45,119 nt of DNA from Actinomycetes bacterium (lineage in GTDB: Bacteria > Actinomycetota > Acidimicrobiia > Acidimicrobiales > Bog-793), in NCBI GenBank assembly GCA_021786195.1, contig JAJYNS010000072.1, positions 1-45,119 of the forward strand, read 5' to 3'. The notes under the pieces are model-generated. The model saw nothing but the letters and a program-made list of their open reading frames with translations, had not been told where the DNA came from and searched no databases. Shown here piece after piece: positions 43,288 through 45,119 of the stretch; the stretch's first letter is position 1; every line of letters starts with the position of its first letter. The position numbers were made by a program, and so were the translations under genes.

Positions 43288-45071
43288 TCCTCGAGGCGCA
43301 GCGCCGAGACGAACGCCTCCTGGGGCACCTCGACCCGGCCGATCGACTTCATGCGCTTCTTGCCCGCCTTCTGCTTCTCGAGCAGCTTGTTCTTCCGCGT
43401 CACGTCCCCCCCGTAGCACTTGGCGAGGACGTCCTTGCGCTTCGCGCGGACCGTCTCTCGCGCGATCACCCGACCGCCGACCGCGGCCTGGATCGGCACG
43501 TCGAACAGCTGCCGGGGTATCAGCTCGCGCAGCCGCAGGGTCATCGCCCGGCCGTAGTCGTCCGCCTTGGAGCGGTGGACGATCGCCGAGAAGGCGTCGA
43601 CGGGCTGGCCGTTCAGCAGGATGTCCACCTTGACGAGCTGGGAGGCCTCGAAGCCGGCGGCCTCGTAGTCGAGGCTGGCATAGCCCTTCGTGCGGCTCTT
43701 CAGCTGGTCGAAGAAGTCCACGACGACCTCGGCGAGGGGGAGGAGGTAGACGAGCTCGAGCCGCTCCGCCGACAGGTACTGCATCCGCTCCTGCCGGCCG
43801 CGGCGGGACTGGCAGAGGTCGATCACCGTGCCGGTGTACTCGGCCGGGGTGAGGATCGTCATGCGCAAGAGCGGCTCTTCGATCTCGGAGAGGCTCTGGG
43901 GCGGGGGCATCTCGGAGGGGTTGTCGACGACCTGTGTCGAGCCGTTGGTCAGGTGGGCGACGTAGGCGACGGAGGGCGCCGTCGCGATAAGCGAGAGGTC
44001 GAACTCCCGCTCGAGCCGCTCCCGGACGATCTCCATGTGGAGCAGGCCGAGGAAACCACAGCGAAACCCGAAGCCGAGCGCCGCCGAGGTCTCCGGCTGG
44101 AAGGTCACGCTCGCGTCGTTGAGCTGGAGCTTCTCCAGCGCGTCGCGCAGCGCGGGCAGCGCGTCCCCGTCGAGGGGGTACAGGCCGCAGAAGACCATCG
44201 GCTTGGGATGCCGGTAGCCCGGCAGCGCCTCGGTGGCCGGGTTCGCCGCGTCGGTGACCGTCTCGCCCGAGCGGGCCTCCCCGACGTTGCGCACTCCGGC
44301 GATCAGGTAGCCGACCTCGCCCGGCCCGAGCGCCTCGACCGGCGTCGGCGAGGGGGTGCGCACGCCGACCTCCTCCGCCTCGTGGACGGTGCTGGCCTGG
44401 AAGAACCTCACCTTGGCGCCGGAGCGCAGGGTTCCGTCTACGACTCTGACCGCGCTCACCACCCCGCGGTACTGGTCGTAGTAGGAGTCGACGATGAGCG
44501 CCCTGAGCGGCGCCTCCGGGTCGCCGGTCGGCGGGGGCACCCGCTCGATCACCTCGTCGAGGAGCCGCTCGACCCCGGCTCCGGTCTTCGCCGAGATCCT
44601 CAGCACCCCCTCGGCAGGGAGCCCGAGCACCCGCTCGATCTCCTCGGCGTAGCGGTCCGGGTCGGCCGCCGGCAGGTCGATCTTGTTGAGCACGGGAACG
44701 ATCGCGAGGTCGTTCTCGAGGGCCAGGTAGCAGTTCGCGAGGGTCTGTGCCTCGATGCCCTGGGAGGCGTCGACGAGGAGCACGACCCCCTCGCAGGCGG
44801 CGAGGCTCCGGCTCACCTCGTAGCCGAAGTCGACGTGCCCGGGGGTGTCGATGAGGTGGAGCACGTGGCCCCTCCAGGCGACCCGGACGTTCTGCGCCTT
44901 GATCGTGATCCCTCGCTCGCGCTCGATCTCCATCGAGTCGAGGAACTGCTCGCGCATCTCCCGGGCGTCGACCGCCCCGGTGAGCTCGAGGATCCGGTCC
45001 GAGAGCGTCGACTTGCCGTGGTCGACATGACTGATGATCGAGAAGTTCCGGATGCGGTCGATCGCGGCCAC
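43284..45071 (-). CDS. lepA: Elongation factor 4 (LepA)
   Basis: 595 aa, full length. GTPase motifs [35 protein letters not shown]-like domains; and the LepA C-terminal domain ([48 protein letters not shown]). A ribosome-associated GTPase linked to translation under stress and 30S assembly. GTG 45071 gives [15 protein letters not shown], the normal start. An ATG at 45079 is in another frame. Confidence 0.97.
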   Translation of the reverse strand: MAAIDRIRNFSIISHVDHGKSTLSDRILELTGAVDAREMREQFLDSMEIERERGITIKAQNVRVAWRGHVLHLIDTPGHVDFGYEVSRSLAACEGVVLLVDASQGIEAQTLANCYLALENDLAIVPVLNKIDLPAADPDRYAEEIERVLGLPAEGVLRISAKTGAGVERLLDEVIERVPPPTGDPEAPLRALIVDSYYDQYRGVVSAVRVVDGTLRSGAKVRFFQASTVHEAEEVGVRTPSPTPVEALGPGEVGYLIAGVRNVGEARSGETVTDAANPATEALPGYRHPKPMVFCGLYPLDGDALPALRDALEKLQLNDASVTFQPETSAALGFGFRCGFLGLLHMEIVRERLEREFDLSLIATAPSVAYVAHLTNGSTQVVDNPSEMPPPQSLSEIEEPLLRMTILTPAEYTGTVIDLCQSRRGRQERMQYLSAERLELVYLLPLAEVVVDFFDQLKSRTKGYASLDYEAAGFEASQLVKVDILLNGQPVDAFSAIVHRSKADDYGRAMTLRLRELIPRQLFDVPIQAAVGGRVIARETVRAKRKDVLAKCYGGDVTRKNKLLEKQKAGKKRMKSIGRVEVPQEAFVSALRLEE

Positions 45072-45119
45072 CGGACCATGGTGCCACCCCGGCGCCCGGC
45101 TCCCGGCCGAGCTGAGCCG

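Overview
This window comes from a high-GC bacterium, most probably a deep-branching actinobacterium (Acidimicrobiia-like). Evidence for this: a BldD-type regulator with a cyclic-di-GMP motif, a predicted coenzyme-F420-using protein, tRNA genes without encoded CCA, many GTG starts, and dense start/stop overlaps of the NTGA type. No 16S gene or species-specific marker is present, so the class assignment is inference.

Layout. Positions 1-14950 are read on the minus strand. They hold (i) an arsenic/metalloid-type operon, arsR - MFS exporter - ACR3-like permease - P-type ATPase (the last damaged and cut by the window edge); (ii) tRNA-Asn and tRNA-Met(CAT); (iii) acetate use: a 35-codon leader ORF coupled to a SatP-type acetate transporter, and acetyl-CoA synthetase; (iv) a housekeeping run: primary sigma factor, dnaG, glyS, recO, a small membrane protein, uppS, and a precorrin-2 dehydrogenase gene for siroheme.

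Positions 14951-32812 are read on the plus strand. A divergent control region with two GTCA...TGAC palindromes separates the siroheme gene from cysH - siroheme sulfite reductase - F420H2-oxidoreductase-like iron-sulfur protein - unknown 157-aa gene. Then come recC-recB-recD, dinG, a CE7 carbohydrate esterase and a GH1 beta-glucosidase.

Positions 32806-45119 are minus again and continue the conserved housekeeping cluster: era, CNNM/CBS protein, ybeY, phoH, HIT protein, a small excisionase-like HTH protein, hemW, bldD, rsmE, dnaJ, hrcA (with a CIRCE operator), an MpaB/DUF2236 protein and lepA. In many bacteria the lepA...era and recO/uppS...rpoD runs are joined. Here the 18-kb plus-strand block sits between them.

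Most interesting points. (1) The sulfite reductase and an FrhB/FqoF-like protein carrying two [4Fe-4S] ferredoxin motifs are translationally coupled. This looks like a two-subunit, assimilatory counterpart of the archaeal F420-dependent sulfite reductase Fsr. (2) CysH in the same operon has a Cys-to-Thr change at one expected iron-sulfur ligand. (3) Acetyl-CoA synthetase has Glu instead of the conserved, acetylatable Lys in its C-terminal motif. (4) A 35-aa ORF with an ideal Shine-Dalgarno sequence overlaps the satP start. (5) The CIRCE operator of hrcA overlaps the stop codon of the upstream gene. (6) hemW appears to start at a CTG that overlaps the bldD stop.
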